From: Arcuatula senhousia
Lineage: Eukaryota; Mollusca; Bivalvia; Mytilida; Mytilidae
NCBI GenBank assembly: GCA_963971305.1
Contig: OZ020307.1
Location: forward strand, 11,235,501 to 11,299,500
Direction of reading: 5' to 3'
Length of the DNA: 64,000 nt
A program made the position numbers and the translations under genes. Within the stretch, counting starts at the first letter, position 1, and every line of letters begins with the position of its first letter. Shown piece after piece: positions 59,455 to 64,000 of this stretch. Below the pieces are notes generated by a model, which was not told the DNA's origin, did not search any database, and saw only the letters and a program-made list of their open reading frames with translations.

Positions 59455-59650
59455 AGGGATATAAATGTCAAAAGTCGGAAAGGGCAACGACAAAACCAGT
59501 AAACACCAACGGGAGCAGCACGAAGAAAAAGACAACAAAAAGCATAAAAAACAAGAGAATTGCAATCACCATTACAAACTTTATCCGTAACGAGAGTGAA
59601 TTTAAGTACATGTACCCTGAAAGAGTAAGCAATCTCTATGATCGTGTTTG
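59455..59650 (-). mobile_element. PLE-B type 3' tail, 5'-truncated
   Basis: 'AATGTCAAAAGTCGGAAAGGG' leads, and the match runs to the 'GAAAGAGTAAGCAATC' relic of the 'GGAAGAGTAAGCAGTTC' block. More decayed than its relatives. Confidence 0.55.
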
Positions 59651-59999
59651 GTTGGTTACAAATGTTGTTTGTAAAAAGATACTTTGATTTTTATCCGTTC
59701 TTTTATTTTTCATATCATTAATCATTTTGTTTCAATGCTTAAAAAGAAATGACATAATTAATGTATTGCATTTTGTTCAATGGCATCAATTTGCAATTAT
59801 AACCTCAATAACTTCGAACCATGCAATATTGCACCCCACATGAGCGTTAAAGAAGTAACAGAGCGTCTGCCTCAAATTATAATATGTTATCTTTAATAGG
59901 ACAATATATTTTAAAGTGCATATACAATTCCTTACTTACCTTATATGTAATCTCTTATTTACGCATTTGTTATGTTTAAAATATCTAACACAATCAACA

Positions 60000-60325
60000 G
60001 ATCTCACATAAAAGATATGGTGGTTTATTGTTTTAATTAGTGTTTGACTGGTCTGCTGTACTGAGATGATCACCTCAATATCCCTATTGTGTCTCACAAC
60101 TATGTTGTGTTCTATGGTCATTACCGGATCCTAAGATCGCAATGGAAGAGGGAGGTTTGGCGCTATTAAACCTGGTTTAACCCACCATTTCGTTTGAAAT
60201 GCCTGTACCAAGTCAGGACCATTGCGATCCACGAGTTCTCCGGTATGACTGATTCGTTTTTGTCATTTTCTCTGGACTATGAGATTGATCATTCAAGTTC
60301 GGTAGTTTTGTTATTACCTTTACTC
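60000..60325 (+). mobile_element. PLE-A 3' tail, 5'-truncated
   Basis: It matches 10442-10760 in reverse, from 'TTTTAATTAGTGTTTGACTGG' to 'TTGTTATTACCTTTA', with no RT codons of note. The 11-bp stem (60135-60145 with 60219-60229) is intact. Confidence 0.8.
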
Positions 60326-61330
60326 AACTTTTGGTGTTTTGAAAAGTCACATGGTGTCTAAACACTTTTGATTGATATGCTTCAATGTGTGATGGTTTTA
60401 TGGAGCAAAAGGCTCGGCTTGGAAGATAAAAACCAAAAGTATTCGAGGTAAAGTATCCCAAAAATGAAACCAGATCCAAAATTGATATTAATATCAAATA
60501 TATCGCAAGGCAAGACTTTTAGACAAACCTATGGATGAATAATTCTTAAGGTTTAAACATTTAAGAAATGGTCAACTGAAAAGATCGACAATTTTTCCAA
60601 TATTTGAAACGAATAAGCATGTAACGTGATAGGTGACCTGTAATTGATAAAACAAAAACTTTCAGATTGGTACAACAAACAGCTTAACAAAATCTTATCG
60701 ACATAACCAAAAAAGTTATTTTGTCAATTAAATCAACTGCAAATTCTTGATTTCTTTGAATTACTCAGCTTTTAATTGACCAATACAATAAATTTTCTGC
60801 ACAATTATCATTTGAAGTTAGATCAGAAAGAGACACTGAATAGTTAAAGAGTACTTTCCTGTTGTATATGGTTGTCATTATACCTATCTTTAAAATGACA
60901 AATAGAATAACAAACCGTAGATTCGTGACCTTTTTCGCTAAAAATTTATGATAAAATAAAGAACTGTTGCAAAGATCAAGTTGCAATTATTCCCTTTACT
61001 GTTTAATTGTGGTTGTTTCGAAAATTATTTCGTAATACATATTCATAAGGTCAATGGTTCATTGATTAGTTTTTTCACGTGAAATATTTTGAGAAAGAAA
61101 ATTCACCTTGGCCGTGATCTTTAGTTAACAGAACATTTTTTTAAAACCATCAGGCACAGTTGCATTTTATTTTATGATCTGGTCTACATGTTAAAAGGTT
61201 TGTGCTGGAAATGTGCACATTCAGACTGTTTGAACATAACACATTAGGATTCCTCCTTTAGATTGATATCTATGACTTTTTCATTAACCTTTCTTTATCT
61301 CAATTAATTTTGAAAATTCTTTCTGCAGAA
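60326..61330. repeat. R1-related copy e, rearranged
   Basis: Scattered R1 words ('CTTATCGACATAACC', 'GGCACAGTTGCATTT', 'CATTAGGATTCC...TTGATA..TATGACTTT') follow the PLE-A tail, as in the copies at 3.1 and 33.2 kb. Weak alignment. Confidence 0.4.
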
Positions 61331-61529
61331 GTTAACCATCCGGCGTCTTTTATAAATATTTCAAAAATTACAAAGGGTAAAAGAAATCCTAGGCATGGAA
61401 CATTCATTAATTTGTATGAATTTTTCTTGTGACAAAAATAAGCTAATATGTACAATGATCATTTTTTGTGTTTGTTCAGGTACAAAGGAAGTACTTTAGG
61501 CAAATTTACATCGTTGCACAGCAAAATAA

Positions 61530-61845
61530 GCATGATATATGGGATTTCGATCTCTCAGATGAGTGAAGATGTTGGTTTGTCAAAGAGTTTTCTTTAGTCT
61601 TCTTTTACTGGATTTGACAAGCTGAAATGACTTCGCGACAGGTGTGCTATAGCAAGCAAGAACTGCTTACTCTTCCGGAGCACCTGAGTTCACTCTTGTT
61701 TCGACTGGAGTTTGCGGTGTTGATCGATATTCAGTTGTTTTGTGTTTCCATGTTTTACATGTTTTTGTTGGTGTTTACTGGTTTTGTCTCTGCCCTTTCG
61801 GACTTCTGACATTCGGATACCGCATTGGTACCTGCTTCTTTCTAT
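61530..61845 (+). mobile_element. PLE-B 3' end with last RT codons
   Basis: It begins inside the RT C-terminus (GISISQMSEDVGLSK), crosses the stop, and has the whole tail to 'TTCGGACTTCTGACATTCGG' and 'GGTACC...TTCTTTC'. The 60-codon frame inside is a tail product. Confidence 0.75.
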
Positions 61846-62469
61846 GATAACGACGTTTAACTAAACAGCAAATGGAATGCGTTGGTTAAGATGTAGCATA
61901 AAATTATTTTTAAAAAACACGGCATTACATTATAGTTACTACTTGACTAAACGAATCATATGTTCCAACATGTTTATAGCATATATAAATTTCAAATGTC
62001 AAAAAGACATGATATACCACATCGCAACTTGAGATGTTTTCCGAATCATTTAACCATATTTTTTAGTGGTAAGATTAATGAGCACTTTTCTTTCTTCATA
62101 CTCTAATATAAATGTGCGTATTTCATTAAAGTTTGATTTCATGGAACAAACAAAAATAATTGTATATATTTGAACTCCAAGATAAAACTTCTTTCTATTA
62201 TTTATTGGACCATAAAGAGACATACATATATGCAGTAAAAAAAAAACGCATTTTTTTATTTTTTATCGAGATCACGAAGAAATATGTTATGAATTAGAAT
62301 TATCTTCAATTAAAAAAAAAGATGTTGATCTTTATGTTTTTAAACGACTTTCTTACATCGGAAATGTACGAATCTTTAAACTTTTTAATTTTAGTTTTAC
62401 TCCTTCAAAAATATATTTTATCATATCTGTGCTCGCGAGTTTGATTCGCGGCCAATTAAACAGTATTTT
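61846..62469. other. No feature recognised
   Basis: AT-rich. A lone T-arm-like hairpin at 62.43 kb is discussed among the rejected items. Confidence 0.4.
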
Positions 62470-62756
62470 GTTTTGTCCCTTGTTTTTAAATTCAAGATTT
62501 GGCAAGATGTTCGACATTTACTGTTCGAAAATCTCAATGTATTGCATCTTATTTATTTAATTAAGGAAATACCAAGAATTATGCATTATAAGCTTTTAAA
62601 GTTTTGGTTCATTAACATTTAAATGAAATGTCAAGGAAACGTCGTAGTAGGAAATAGTTGCTTTCATCTTATCAACAATTACAGCTCCCTTATATGGTAG
62701 TAAAATTGCTCCTCCTACAACAAGCATGATCTTAAACGCAATAAACGGCTTTTTAA
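62470..62756. repeat. R1-related fragment f
   Basis: 'TTCGACATTTACTGTTC', 'AATGTATTGCATCTTA' and 'CCTACAACAAGCATGA' correspond to R1 words at 16.2-16.4 kb. Confidence 0.5.
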
Positions 62757-62928
62757 AAAAGTAAACTTCCAAATGTGGGCTTAAAAAGAAACACATGATC
62801 GACTGTTTTTTAGTATGTGGACACTGCATGTATTTTCAAATAAAAAAGTTAACTTCCAAATATGGGCTTAAAAGAAACACATGATCGATTTTTGTTTAGT
62901 ATGAGGACAATACATGTATTTTCAAATG
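62757..62928 (+). repeat. 87-bp tandem duplication
   Basis: Two units, 'GTAAACTTCCAAATGTGGGC...' at 62761 and 'GTTAACTTCCAAATATGGGC...' at 62848, each ending 'CATGTATTTTCAAAT'. Confidence 0.75.
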
Positions 62929-62939
62929 ACAAAACAATT

Positions 62940-63334
62940 TGACAAGAGGCTCCAATGAGCCTGAATCGCTTACCTGGTCCTTAAGGCCATAAGGGTTTTT
63001 TTCTATATGGGTAATCTGACAATTTTAATCTAATAAAATAGAGTTAGAAATAAGCTGAGGGTCCAGGCAAGAAACTGCTTTTCTCTATCTGCAATAGTTG
63101 TCATTCTATAGAACAAACATTTTCGTATGCTTTTAATAAGCTGAAAGTTTCATCAAGCAACAACTTTTCTCTGCTTTAAATAGTATTCATTTGATGGGGT
63201 AATTTCTTGAAAGAACGCTACTTTTTAGTCTTTAAAGGCCCATTACCCCTATAAGCATCAACTCATTTGAGACTATTGTAGAGCTTAATTAGCTGATGGT
63301 TTAGCAAGCAACAGCTTTTTCTCCATTTGCAAAA
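62940..63334. repeat. R7 repeat, degenerate internal units
   Basis: 'GAGGCTCCAATGAGCCTGAA' opens it. 'TAAATAGTATTCATTTGATGG', 'TTTAAAGGCCCATTACCCC' and 'AGCAAGCAACAGCTTTTTCT' recur in variants before and after the PLE-B insertion at 63335-63595. Confidence 0.5.
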
Positions 63335-63595
63335 GTTTTCACTGTTGGCAACGCGACGGGGGTGCTAAAGCAAGCAGGAAATGATTATTCTACCGGAGCA
63401 CCTGAGTTTACTCTGGTTTCGACTAGTTTTAAGTTCGCGTTGTTGATAAATATTCAGTTATTTTTGTGTTTCCATGTTTTACATGTTGTCTGTTTTTGTC
63501 CTGTTCTTGTTGTTGTTTACTGGATTTGTCTCTGCCCTTTCGGACTTTTGACATTCAGATACCCTATTGGTACCTCTGCTTCTTTCATTCTATTG
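63335..63595 (+). mobile_element. PLE-B type 3' tail inserted in R7
   Basis: From 'TTGGCAACGCGACGGGGGTG' to 'CTCTGCTTCTTTC'. R7 sequence resumes at 'CATTCTATTGGGCAAAATC'. No RT codons are kept. Confidence 0.7.
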
Positions 63596-63835
63596 GGCAA
63601 AATCTTGAAAAAAAAACAGTTTTTTGACCTTTAAATGGCGATAACCCCTTTAAGGAGTCATCTGATAAGTTCGACCTAATGGAGATTTTGTAGAGCTTTA
63701 TGAGTTGAAGGTCTAACCTACAAACAACTGTTCTCTGTTTTCAATAGTATTCATTTTATGGGGCAAAAACATGAAAAAACAATGCTTTTGGCATTTTAAG
63801 GGCCATAATCCATACATTTGACAACATCGACTGAA
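63596..63835. repeat. R7 repeat, continued
   Basis: It continues the R7 units interrupted by the PLE-B tail ('TTTAAATGGCGATAACCCC', 'TTTTAAGGGCCATAATCC'). Confidence 0.5.
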
Positions 63836-64000
63836 TGGAGACTTTTAGATCTAGATTTAAGTATAATCAATGGAAAATTACACACTAAAATATATGATAA
63901 ACGGGATGACTTTTCATTTCCCATTGTCAATTTTCCTTTTCTAGAGGGAGATGTACCACTTGCTCCGTCTTACGGAGTATATATTTCACAGTTGGTAAGA
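63836..64000 (+). pseudogene. Penelope-like RT fragment running off the window (PLE-C)
   Basis: Open frame to the window edge: LDLDLSIINGKLHTKIYDKRD, then DFSFPIVNFPFLEGD and APSYGVYISQLVR. This is the segment after YIDD, aligned with PLE-A residues 270-330. It is about 60% identical to PLE-A and PLE-B by eye, so it is a third lineage. The upstream part is missing (truncated near 63,836), and the C-terminus lies beyond the window. Confidence 0.78.

Noticed and set aside
62428..62446. tRNA-like T arm (CGCGA-GTTTGAT-TCGCG)
   Set aside because: The 5-bp stem and 7-nt loop are good, but no D arm, anticodon arm or acceptor stem can be built from the AT-rich upstream sequence. At best it is a relic of a tRNA-derived element.

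Overview
The window looks like nuclear DNA of a bivalve mollusc, most likely a mussel of the Mytilus type. It is very AT-rich, has almost no open frame above 100 codons, and is packed with nested, mostly non-coding repeats. The strongest clues are Penelope-like reverse transcriptase fragments, 358-bp hammerhead-ribozyme repeats of the metazoan 'retrozyme' kind, and SINE-like copies with clear target-site duplications. The organism call is inference from style. No complete host gene is supported. Repeat names R1-R7 and PLE-A/B/C are my own labels.

Layout. 0-7.4 kb: decayed copies of R1, R2 and R3, one retrozyme monomer with an intact hammerhead core (3.4 kb), and a TTAA-flanked MITE (6.5-7.0 kb). 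7.4-12 kb: a three-unit retrozyme array (8402-9485) and a frameshifted Penelope-like RT (10.7-12.0 kb, minus). 12-16 kb: mostly featureless, with a decayed retrozyme and a retrozyme scrap. 16.1-34.2 kb: a giant inverted repeat with arms of about 8.3 kb around a 1.49-kb spacer. Each arm carries two R1 copies, a 5'-truncated PLE-B, a SINE and a small TSD-flanked insertion. 34.7-36.9 kb: a 2.18-kb TIR element with a 3-bp TSD. 37-40.2 kb: R1, R4, another truncated PLE-B and a 60-bp minisatellite. 40-47 kb: mostly unique AT-rich DNA with one possible exon, two MITEs, a SINE and an in-frame 20-codon repeat. 47.35-49.38 kb: a 284-bp near-identical direct repeat pair. 49.38-54.0 kb: a second inverted repeat (arms 1544 bp, spacer 1537 bp). 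54-64 kb: R3, R1, a second retrozyme array (56.3-57.6 kb) and many 5'-truncated PLE tails, ending in a PLE RT fragment that runs off the window.

How the parts relate. The PLE copies share 3' ends and stop at different 5' points, as expected for target-primed reverse transcription. The retrozymes have no protein and would need an RT in trans. PLEs are the suspected partner in published work on animal retrozymes, and the two kinds of element are interleaved here. The inverted repeats look like large rearrangements or fold-back units built from these repeats. Related R1/R2 copies in the window allow some events to be polarised.
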